Shown: positions 1-6,816 of the stretch, one piece after another
How the letters are laid out: each line of letters starts with the position of its first letter
Position numbering within the stretch: the first letter of the stretch is position 1
From: an uncultured Brevinema sp.
GTDB lineage: Bacteria; Spirochaetota; Brevinematia; Brevinematales; Brevinemataceae
Assembly (NCBI GenBank): GCA_947036575.1
Contig: CAMQSH010000025.1
Location: 1-16,287, forward strand
Reading direction: 5' to 3'
DNA length: 16,287 bases
Position numbers and translations under genes: made by a program
The notes under the pieces: generated by a model
What the model was told of the DNA's origin: nothing
Database searches by the model: none
The model's input: only the letters and a program-made list of their open reading frames with translations

Positions 1-154
1 GCTTAGAAAAAATTAAAAAAATTGTCATTTCAAACCAACTTTATAAAAAATTATAATATATTATATAATTCTTTAGTTTAACTGTCAAGAGATTTTAAAT
101 TTTATTTGTATTTATTGATAAATGTATGTATATCTTAAATATACTTATCTTTAG

Positions 155-247
155 AGTCTAAAAATATCGCATGAGCAGCATCATCATATTCAATATAAAG
201 GAAAATTATTAGGATCTTTACCACCATACGAAATCTTTAATGATTAA
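155..247 (+). other. possible remnant of a coding region (3' end only)
   Basis: A frame with no start codon is open from just after a TAG at 152-154 to a TAA at 245-247. Its composition (repeated His, Gln, Tyr, then GKLLGSLPPYEIFND) looks more like protein than the surrounding AT-rich DNA. It resembles in a loose way the C-terminal tail of transposase-type proteins, but I cannot assign a family. No continuation is visible in 1-154, which is very AT-rich with many stops. It may be a degraded gene end or chance. The rest of 1-281 shows nothing I can support. Confidence 0.2.
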
Positions 248-281
248 ATCTTAATTATTATTTTTCAAATCTTATTATAAT

Positions 282-316
282 AAAAAAGCCCTTAGTAATA
301 TATTGAAGGCTTTTTT
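282..316 (+). terminator. Rho-independent terminator upstream of secA
   Basis: AAAAAAGCCCTT (282-293) pairs with AAGGCTTTTTT (306-316) with one bulged C, around a 12-base loop, and ends in six T. The A-rich 5' arm means it could also stop transcription on the other strand. It would terminate whatever is transcribed from the left edge and insulates the secA promoter that follows. Confidence 0.75.
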
Positions 317-382
317 ATTAATCTTATACTTTTTTATCTCTATTTTTACAATTCCACTCTCCTTTGATATAAAATTATTAAC

Positions 383-411
383 TTGATTTTTTTTATAAAA
401 AAGTTTATAAT
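383..411 (+). promoter_or_regulatory. sigma-70-type promoter of secA
   Basis: TTGATT (383-388) and a perfect TATAAT (406-411) are separated by 17 bases. The expected transcription start near 418 leaves a leader of about 30 bases before the secA ATG, and the Shine-Dalgarno AAGGA lies at 437-441. Confidence 0.7.
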
Positions 412-447
412 TAAAGCACTATTAAAATCATTTACTAAGGAATCGCT

Positions 448-2934
448 ATGTTTATATTAACTAAAATTTTGGAACTCTTTTTTGGTACAAAACAAGATCG
501 TGATCTAAAAAAAATCAAAGGTCGTGTAGAACAAATTAACGCTTTTGAAGAAAGTATCACCCCTCTATCTAACGAAGAACTTGCTGAAAAAGGTGCCTAT
601 TTCAAAAATCAAATACTCGCAGGAGAAACATTAGACGACATTCTTCCTGAAGCATTTGCCGTGATTCGTGAAGTTTCTCAACGTACCCTAGGCATGCGTC
701 ATTTTGATGTACAGTTATTTGGTGGAATAGCACTTCATGAAGGTAATATTGCAGAAATGAAAACTGGTGAAGGTAAAACCCTAATGGCGACTTTGGCCAT
801 TTCCCTTAATGCTTTTTCAGGTAAAGGTGTGCATTTAGTTACCGTTAATGATTATCTCGCAAAACGTGATGCTCAGTGGATGGCTCCTATATATTTATTC
901 TTAAATTTAAGTGTTGGTATTGTCAATCAAGATCGAGTTAGTTATAAAGTACAATTGACCGGTGTAGATTTTGAAACAGAATTAGTTCCTATCTCCAGAC
1001 AAGAAGCTTATGCTTGTGATATTACTTATATCACTAATAACGAACTGGGATTTGATTATTTAAGAGACAATATGAGTTTTGAATTAAGCGAAAAAGCTCA
1101 ACGCCCTTTAAACTTTGCTATCGTGGATGAAGCTGACTCTATCCTCATTGATGAAGCTCGTACCCCTCTTATTATTTCTGGTCCTTCCGAAGAAAAAACA
1201 GATCTCTATTATCAAGTAAATCAAATTATTCCTCAACTAACTAAAGCTGAGCTTAACGAAAAAGAAGAAGTTATTGAAGGTACAGGAGATTTTGGTCTTT
1301 TTATTAAAGAAAAAAGTGTAACCTTAACAGAGCAAGGTGCTCATCATGTCGAACAATTATTAAAACTTGATGATTTATATTCTCCTGAAAACAGCCAATT
1401 TATTCATTTTGTCTTAGCTGGGATTAAAGCACACCATCTTTATACTCGTGAAGTAGAATACATTGTTGAAGAGGGCGAAGTCGTTATCATTGACGAATTT
1501 ACAGGACGAAAAATGGCTGGACGTCGTTGGTCTGATGGTATTCACCAATCTATCGAAGCTAAAGAAAGTCTAAAAATCAAACAAGAGTTTCAAACACTTG
1601 CTTCTATTACCTTCCAAAATTTATTTCGTATGTATAAAAAATTATCAGGAATGACAGGAACCGCAGAAACCGAGGCATCTGAACTTTATTCTATATATAA
1701 AACAGATGTGATTATTATTCCTACAAATATGCCTATTGTTCGTGTAGACCATCAAGATAAAATGTATCTTTCTAAAGAAGGAAAATATAATGCTCTTATC
1801 AAAGATATTAAAGCAACACATGCAACAGGACAACCTATTTTGGTGGGAACCGGTTCTGTAGAGTCTTCTGAAGAATTATCAAAATTATTAAAAAAAGCTA
1901 AAATATCACACTCTGTTCTTAATGCTAAATACCATGCTCAAGAGGCAAAAATTGTGCAAGATGCAGGGAAGAAAAATGCAATCACTATTGCTACTAATAT
2001 GGCAGGACGTGGTACAGATATTAAACTTGGTGAAGGTGTTGTAGAACTTGGTGGGCTCTTAGTATTAGGGGCAGAACGCCACGAAGCTCGTCGTATTGAT
2101 AATCAGTTGAGAGGACGTTCAGGTCGTCAAGGTGATCCAGGTGCATCGATCTTTTATGTATCTTGTGATGACCCACTTATGAAAGCAGTAAATGTATCTC
2201 AGCACAAAGAACTTATGCAAAAAATGGGCTTTTCTGAAGAAGATGAGATACAAGACAAAATGTTCTCTCGTGTGATTGAGATGTCTCAAAAACGTTTAGA
2301 AAGTTTTCATTTTGATATTCGTAAAAACATTCTTGAATATGATGGTGTTATGAATGAACAACGTAATTATATTTACCAGCTTCGAGATAGAGTTCTTGAT
2401 ACAGATCATGAAAATAAAAATGTCGAACAAATGATTTCTGAATCTTTAGATATCTATGCAGATAATCATGGAGAAAAAGTAAGTAGACCTGAGTCTTGGA
2501 ATTTATTACATTTAGAAACTTGGCTAAATCAACATTTTACTATAGAACATCATTTTGAACGTGCTCCTAGTAAAGAAGAACTAATCCAAATTATTCGTTA
2601 TCAAGTATTAGATCGTTTTACTGATGTTCCCCCTAATATTGTCAATCAAGCTGTTCGTTTTATATCATTACGTACACTCGATAATTTATGGAAAGAACAT
2701 TTACATAATATTGATATTTTAAGAAACGGTATTGGTTTACAAGGATATGCTCAAAAAAGTCCTATTGTTGAATACAAAATGAGTGCTTCTAATGCCTTTA
2801 GAGAATTAAAAGAAAAATTACAATTAGATATTTTAAGTATTTTAAGCCGTTTAGATATTAAACCAGAACAACATGTACCTCGTTTAGGGGATTATAAAAC
2901 TCCTAAAAATACTTTCAAAAAAAATAAAAAATAG
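448..2934 (+). CDS. secA: preprotein translocase ATPase SecA
   Basis: This is the motor ATPase that pushes unfolded preproteins through the SecYEG channel at the inner membrane. Walker A MKTGEGKT is at residues 104-111, the Walker B DEAD box at 227-230, and TNNELGFDYLRDNM just before it. The preprotein cross-linking domain (about 235-385) is followed by DEFTGR, the GMTGTA motif and the second ATPase lobe with NMAGRGTD and the QLRGRSGRQGDPG arginine fingers. The helical scaffold/wing region (EYDGVMNEQRN) fills the C-terminal part. AAGGA lies 6 bases before the ATG. At 828 residues it is shorter than E. coli SecA (901). It ends in a lysine-rich tail without the usual Cys-rich zinc-binding SecB/lipid-contact domain. 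Residue 195 is Ile where a Gly is nearly invariant (TYGTNNE). The gene is followed 7 bases later by a propeller gene that it probably shares an mRNA with. Confidence 0.97.
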   Translation: MFILTKILELFFGTKQDRDLKKIKGRVEQINAFEESITPLSNEELAEKGAYFKNQILAGETLDDILPEAFAVIREVSQRTLGMRHFDVQLFGGIALHEGNIAEMKTGEGKTLMATLAISLNAFSGKGVHLVTVNDYLAKRDAQWMAPIYLFLNLSVGIVNQDRVSYKVQLTGVDFETELVPISRQEAYACDITYITNNELGFDYLRDNMSFELSEKAQRPLNFAIVDEADSILIDEARTPLIISGPSEEKTDLYYQVNQIIPQLTKAELNEKEEVIEGTGDFGLFIKEKSVTLTEQGAHHVEQLLKLDDLYSPENSQFIHFVLAGIKAHHLYTREVEYIVEEGEVVIIDEFTGRKMAGRRWSDGIHQSIEAKESLKIKQEFQTLASITFQNLFRMYKKLSGMTGTAETEASELYSIYKTDVIIIPTNMPIVRVDHQDKMYLSKEGKYNALIKDIKATHATGQPILVGTGSVESSEELSKLLKKAKISHSVLNAKYHAQEAKIVQDAGKKNAITIATNMAGRGTDIKLGEGVVELGGLLVLGAERHEARRIDNQLRGRSGRQGDPGASIFYVSCDDPLMKAVNVSQHKELMQKMGFSEEDEIQDKMFSRVIEMSQKRLESFHFDIRKNILEYDGVMNEQRNYIYQLRDRVLDTDHENKNVEQMISESLDIYADNHGEKVSRPESWNLLHLETWLNQHFTIEHHFERAPSKEELIQIIRYQVLDRFTDVPPNIVNQAVRFISLRTLDNLWKEHLHNIDILRNGIGLQGYAQKSPIVEYKMSASNAFRELKEKLQLDILSILSRLDIKPEQHVPRLGDYKTPKNTFKKNKK

Positions 2935-2941
2935 ATTTACT

Positions 2942-4057
2942 ATGTTGTTATTACTATTTTTTCTCCTACTTCATACTGTAAGCTACACAGAAACAAGAAC
3001 TAATAATCTCCCACAAGGATTTAAGTGGCGTTATGTTATGGATGAGACTGAACCAACACCTAGATCAGGACAATTTTGGCGAAGTGGGATTCTTTTAGAA
3101 GATAAAGTTATTGTTTTAAATATGCATAACCTTATTGCCCTAGATTTTAATGGGAAAGAATTGTGGAAAAGAGGCTTAGCCGCTGAAAATCCTTTTTCTA
3201 AAGCTAAAATTCACAGAACAGAAAGTAATGAAATAGTCATTATTATTACAGACGCTCTCATTCGTATCAATACAGATACAGGAGAGATGATACAAAACTA
3301 TGCTTATGATGTCAGGAAACGATCGGCTTTTCAATTCACAGAATTGTTACCAAGACATTCTATTTTATTTAAAGACCATCTTTATGTATTTCTTGGGCCT
3401 CAACTACTATCTTTTCATAAAACAAGTTTAGAAAGGACTGTTGTCGGAACATTTAATTCTTCTCCAAAAACATTACCTATTCAATACAAAGATAGTCTTG
3501 TTTTAGGGTTTACAAATAATTTTGTAAATCTTTTTAATCCTATAAATAAAGAAACAAAAACGCTTGTTTTTGGAGCATCAGAATCTGATTTTATTATTCG
3601 ACAACCTGTTATCCAAGATGATCTCTTATTTATACCAACAAGTAAAAATATACAAGTTTATAGTAATGGTAATTTATTTTCACAAAGTGATCATTTTACA
3701 AATAGTATATTGAATACTGTTGGTAATAATATTTGGTTAAGACAACATCAAATAGGTACTATCTACAAAATAGATGAGACACTTACATCAATCAAACAAA
3801 TAACTTTTTCCCCTAATAAATATGCAAATTCCATCACTACACCCCTTGCGGGAGATGAAAATACTTTAATACATATAGATGGTATTGAGGGAGCTTTATT
3901 TATTATTTCTCAACAACCAGTACTAAAATTAAAAAAAACAATCTATTCTGAAGAATTTATAGATAATCCCCCTATTCAACTACTAGCTCAACAAAACAAT
4001 CTGATATTACTAGGTGGATTTGATGGTTTATATTTAATTGATATAGATCAGTTGTAG
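2942..4057 (+). CDS. secreted PQQ-type beta-propeller protein
   Basis: A 371-residue protein begins with an unusually leucine-rich hydrophobic stretch (about residues 2-12) that looks like a signal peptide or short membrane anchor. Behind it are beta-propeller blades of the PQQ/BamB type: LIALDFNGKELWKRGL at 64-79 and DALIRINTDTGEMIQNY at 104-120, with weaker repeats to the end (LYLIDID). Such proteins sit in the periplasm or at the outer membrane and often act as scaffolds; BamB helps assemble outer-membrane barrels. The ATG is 7 bases after the secA stop. No clear Shine-Dalgarno is visible and the frame has no earlier start before a stop at 2885-2887, so translation may be coupled to secA. 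The BamB-like role is inference from fold and neighbourhood; no lipobox cysteine is present. Confidence 0.75.
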   Translation: MLLLLFFLLLHTVSYTETRTNNLPQGFKWRYVMDETEPTPRSGQFWRSGILLEDKVIVLNMHNLIALDFNGKELWKRGLAAENPFSKAKIHRTESNEIVIIITDALIRINTDTGEMIQNYAYDVRKRSAFQFTELLPRHSILFKDHLYVFLGPQLLSFHKTSLERTVVGTFNSSPKTLPIQYKDSLVLGFTNNFVNLFNPINKETKTLVFGASESDFIIRQPVIQDDLLFIPTSKNIQVYSNGNLFSQSDHFTNSILNTVGNNIWLRQHQIGTIYKIDETLTSIKQITFSPNKYANSITTPLAGDENTLIHIDGIEGALFIISQQPVLKLKKTIYSEEFIDNPPIQLLAQQNNLILLGGFDGLYLIDIDQL

Positions 4058-4080
4058 GCTGATATATAAAAATAATTACA

Positions 4081-4110
4081 AAAAAAAGAGTATATAATAT
4101 ACTCTTTTTT
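4081..4110. terminator. bidirectional terminator between convergent operons
   Basis: GAGTATA (4088-4094) and TATACTC (4098-4104) form a perfect stem around TAA. It is flanked by a run of A on the left and T on the right that extend the pairing. It lies between the convergent propeller gene (ends 4057) and the reductase gene (ends 4119) and has a U-tract in both orientations. Confidence 0.85.
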
Positions 4111-4118
4111 TTATTTAA

Positions 4119-4889
4119 TTATAATATTCCAGGAATTATCGCTTTTCTATCTATTGGATAGTCAGTAAATTTTTCTTTATACCATTTATGACTAATTAAA
4201 GCTCTTGGTACTAAATTTGCTACTGTCCACATAAAAAATGCAACACCAACCCAAGACTTAAGTAAAATAGCCCAACCAAGCCATATCATGATTTCTCCTA
4301 AATAATTAGGACAAGATATAAACTTGTATAATCCCCCATAAGGAATTTTATATTCTGTTTCATTAGGTTTTCGAAGATTTCTTAAAATATGGTCTGAATA
4401 TCTATTAATAATAGTTCCTACTAAAAACACAATAAATCCAATAATAAAATTAGGAGATTGTAGATAACTATCAGCATACATATCTTTAGGAGCTACAACA
4501 AAAAGCCAACCAGCTTGAAAATAAAGATTTATCACTTGGAAAGATAATGAAGAAAACATCATTAAAATAGGCATAGGTTTACTATGTCTTGTTAAAAATG
4601 GAAAGACAAAACTTCTATAAAAATAATGAAATTGCCATATACAAAAAAGTACTATTAAACCACTATTCAAATGATCACACATTAAAAAAAGTATAGCACT
4701 TAAAATAGGAGCTGGTGACTCCATAATAATCCAAGCTAAACGTGCTGGTACCATAATAGATCCCCAAGCATTAGAAGTCATTTTCCCATAAGGGGCGAAT
4801 AAATTACTTGTTGTTAAAATTAATAAAACAACAATAGACATCACTATAAAGATTGTTAATGCATTATTAAAAATCATAGGATTAAACAT
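4119..4889 (-). CDS. steroid 5-alpha-reductase-like membrane reductase
   Basis: A 256-residue multi-pass membrane protein (about 6-7 hydrophobic segments) of the steroid 5-alpha-reductase (SRD5A/DET2) family, which uses NADPH to reduce a C=C bond conjugated to a ketone. Family signatures are strong. PARLAWIIMESPAP at 48-61 retains the catalytic Glu (E58), but the Gln normally before it is Met. HYFYR lies at 88-92. INRYSDHILRNLRKP at 161-175 and GGLYKF..CPNYLGEI at 185-200 correspond to the NADPH site (N162, D166, R173, N195, E199). The tail at 229-255 carries R229, H234 and Y237 and ends YPIDRKAIIPGIL, as in eukaryotic enzymes. I chose the ATG at 4889 because GGAG (4894-4897) precedes it by 5 bases; a TTG at 4907 would add six residues without better support. 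It follows the barrel gene by 51 bases on the same strand. The substrate is unknown: steroid, bile-acid-like or polyprenoid enones are possible. Confidence 0.85.
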   Translation of the reverse strand: MFNPMIFNNALTIFIVMSIVVLLILTTSNLFAPYGKMTSNAWGSIMVPARLAWIIMESPAPILSAILFLMCDHLNSGLIVLFCIWQFHYFYRSFVFPFLTRHSKPMPILMMFSSLSFQVINLYFQAGWLFVVAPKDMYADSYLQSPNFIIGFIVFLVGTIINRYSDHILRNLRKPNETEYKIPYGGLYKFISCPNYLGEIMIWLGWAILLKSWVGVAFFMWTVANLVPRALISHKWYKEKFTDYPIDRKAIIPGIL

Positions 4890-4940
4890 TTGAACTCCAA
4901 ATATCAAATATATTTTATAATAAATCTTTTAATAAAATTT

Positions 4941-5603
4941 TTAAAATCTAAATCCTACTCTAACTACTGGATACCAGCCTGTAAAAATAGGATCTTCTAC
5001 ACCTCCAGCAACTAAAGCGTATGTTACACCAAGATCTAAGTAAAAGAAATCAATAATAAATCTCATTCCTAAAGAAGGTAAAATAGGAATATCATCGGAA
5101 CTAATAAAAGCAAACTGTACCTGTGCAATAAATGACATTTCAAATTTTCTATAGCTATAAAAAGAATAACCTGTTATTATTTTAAAAGCAACATATGGTT
5201 TGTAGAATTCAGCAGCTTTATAATAATCAGGAACAGGGATACTAGGTAGAAATACTAAATCAATATCTATTTGTCCCCACCATTCAGGGATAAAATATTT
5301 TAGCATTCCTATACTTACTTGAAAAGGTGCTAAACCCCCAGAAAATGTAAAATAAGGTTTTCCTTCGTTTGGAGTTCCTTTTTCTTCTTTTATTACCTCA
5401 GAAGAATCTACATCCAAGGCCGCAGGAACCGCTTCATCTTTTTTAGATACTGCAAATTCATCCTCTTCTGGTAATTCAGGTAAAACAATATCATTTAATT
5501 CTTCTTGTATTTTTTGTTCTTTAGGAGTTATAGTCTGAGAAAAAGATTGTGTAGAGATAATAAATATATAAATAACAAAGAGAAATCTTTTACTATTTTT
5601 CAT
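4941..5603 (-). CDS. secreted outer-membrane barrel-like protein with acidic linker
   Basis: A 220-residue protein with an N-terminal signal peptide (basic MKNSKR, hydrophobic core 7-18, likely cleavage after QSFSQ). A roughly 60-residue linker (about 24-82) is very rich in Glu, Asp and Pro and probably unstructured. Residues 84-220 alternate polar and hydrophobic/aromatic residues as beta-strands do and end in WYPVVRVGFRF with a terminal Phe, the classic beta-signal read by the BAM complex. I do not recognise the family. The ATG is preceded by AGGAG 5 bases upstream. A promoter with a distinctive spacer lies just upstream (5646-5674), and the 5-alpha-reductase-like gene follows downstream in the same direction. 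The domain is small, so an 8-strand barrel is plausible. Confidence 0.7.
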   Translation of the reverse strand: MKNSKRFLFVIYIFIISTQSFSQTITPKEQKIQEELNDIVLPELPEEDEFAVSKKDEAVPAALDVDSSEVIKEEKGTPNEGKPYFTFSGGLAPFQVSIGMLKYFIPEWWGQIDIDLVFLPSIPVPDYYKAAEFYKPYVAFKIITGYSFYSYRKFEMSFIAQVQFAFISSDDIPILPSLGMRFIIDFFYLDLGVTYALVAGGVEDPIFTGWYPVVRVGFRF

Positions 5604-5645
5604 AACATCTCCTATTTATAATAGATACATTATATTTTGATACTT

Positions 5646-5674
5646 AGTATAAAGTACAATTAAAAATTTTGCAA
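5646..5674 (-). promoter_or_regulatory. promoter of the barrel/5-alpha-reductase pair (shared-motif copy C)
   Basis: Read on the minus strand, TTGCAA (5669-5674) is followed after 17 bases by TATACT (5646-5651). The leader to the start codon at 5603 would be about 35 bases. The spacer contains the 16-base plus-strand string ATTAAAAATTTTGCAA (5659-5674), also found in the two copies upstream of the 13763-14653 barrel gene. Immediately downstream (5624-5643) it also shares GATACATTAT with the 15077-15086 region. Confidence 0.65.
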
Positions 5675-5705
5675 GCTTTATTAAATATAATAAGATTAGT
5701 ATATA

Positions 5706-5734
5706 TTGACAATATTTGTAATATAGACTAGAAT
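5706..5734 (+). promoter_or_regulatory. sigma-70-type promoter of the SDR/AEC pair
   Basis: A perfect TTGACA (5706-5711) is followed after 17 bases by TAGAAT (5729-5734). The transcription start is expected near 5741, about 50 bases before the ATG at 5794. AGGAG at 5783-5787 gives a good ribosome binding site. The promoter is divergent from and close to the minus-strand promoter at 5646-5674, so one regulator could reach both. Confidence 0.75.
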
Positions 5735-5793
5735 ACTCTATTCATATATATAGTGTTTTTATATTTTTATAAATAATATAATAGGAGTTTTTT

Positions 5794-6798
5794 ATGGTTA
5801 TTGTTACTGGTGCAACAGGACACATTGGAAATGTTCTCGTTCGAGAACTATTAAAACAAGGGGAAAAGGTTCGTGTTTTAATTCGTCCTGGATCAACAGA
5901 AATCCCTCTTGAGGGCTTAGATGTCGAAAAAGTATATGGAGATATCCGTAATATTGAAGATCTTCGTAAAGCTTTTGTTGGTATGGAAGTTGTTTATCAT
6001 TTAGCAGCTATTATTTCTATTTTTCCAGGTATTGACCCTGAACTAGCAACTACAAATATAGAAGGAACTAAAAATGTTGGGAAAGTATGTATAGAATTAA
6101 AGATCCCAAAATTAGTATACACAAGCTCTGTACATGCAATTGCAGATCATCCCCATGGTAGTCCCATTACTGAAGAAGTAGCTATTTGTACAACAAATGC
6201 TATTGGTAAATATGGCAAAACCAAAGCAGCTGCTACCTTAGCTATCCTAGATATGGTTAAAAATGAAAATTTACCTGCAGTTATTGTTCAGCCTGCTGGC
6301 GTTATTGGACCTTACGATTTTATGCCCTCTCAATTAGGGCTTGTTTATAGTTTTATGATTGACGGACTTTTTATGGGTATGGCAGGATCTTATAATTTTG
6401 TAGACGTGAGAGATGTAGTAAATGGGATTATTCTTGCTGGTAAAAAAGGTAAAATAGGAGAACGTTATATTCTTTCTGGACATTTATTGAGTATTCAAGA
6501 AAAAAAGAAAGTTATAGATGAAGTTTTAGGTAGAAAACATTTTTATATTTCTTCTCCTAAATTTCTCTGTTATATAGGTGCCTTCTTCTTATCTCCTTTG
6601 TATAAACCTTTTAATCTCATTCCTATTTTAACTAATGAATCTTTAGAAATTCTTTTTTCTAATGCTGATTTAAAACATAATAAAGCTAATAAAGAACTTG
6701 GATATACAGTACGTTCTTTTAAAGAAACAATGACAGATATTGTTGAATGGACCAAAAATAATAAGTTTATTTGGCAAAAAACTAAACACCAAATATAA
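5794..6798 (+). CDS. extended SDR, dihydroflavonol-reductase / 3-beta-HSD type NAD(P) oxidoreductase
   Basis: A 334-residue NAD(P)-dependent epimerase/dehydratase-superfamily protein. The Rossmann dinucleotide motif TGATGHIG is at residues 5-12, directly after the start, which fixes the ATG. GD/IRN at 49-53 binds the adenine side; YHLAA is at 68-72, the catalytic Ser lies in YTSS (109-112), and the Tyr-Lys pair is Y140 and K144 in YGKTK. QPAGVIGP at 166-173 is typical of dihydroflavonol-4-reductase-like and 3-beta-hydroxysteroid dehydrogenase-like members. The C-terminal region has two hydrophobic stretches around 255-280, suggesting membrane association. The family interconverts alcohols and ketones on varied substrates including steroids, so the substrate is not predictable here. 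It is divergent from a 5-alpha-reductase-like gene and is followed 18 bases later by an AEC transporter, an operon-like layout. Confidence 0.85.
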   Translation: MVIVTGATGHIGNVLVRELLKQGEKVRVLIRPGSTEIPLEGLDVEKVYGDIRNIEDLRKAFVGMEVVYHLAAIISIFPGIDPELATTNIEGTKNVGKVCIELKIPKLVYTSSVHAIADHPHGSPITEEVAICTTNAIGKYGKTKAAATLAILDMVKNENLPAVIVQPAGVIGPYDFMPSQLGLVYSFMIDGLFMGMAGSYNFVDVRDVVNGIILAGKKGKIGERYILSGHLLSIQEKKKVIDEVLGRKHFYISSPKFLCYIGAFFLSPLYKPFNLIPILTNESLEILFSNADLKHNKANKELGYTVRSFKETMTDIVEWTKNNKFIWQKTKHQI

Positions 6799-6816
6799 AC
6801 TAAAAGGAAACAACTC

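Noticed and set aside
4890..4907. TTG at 4907 as start of the 5-alpha-reductase-like gene
   Set aside because: ATG at 4889 has GGAG 5 bases upstream; the TTG would place that ribosome binding site inside the coding region and adds only six residues of no family similarity.
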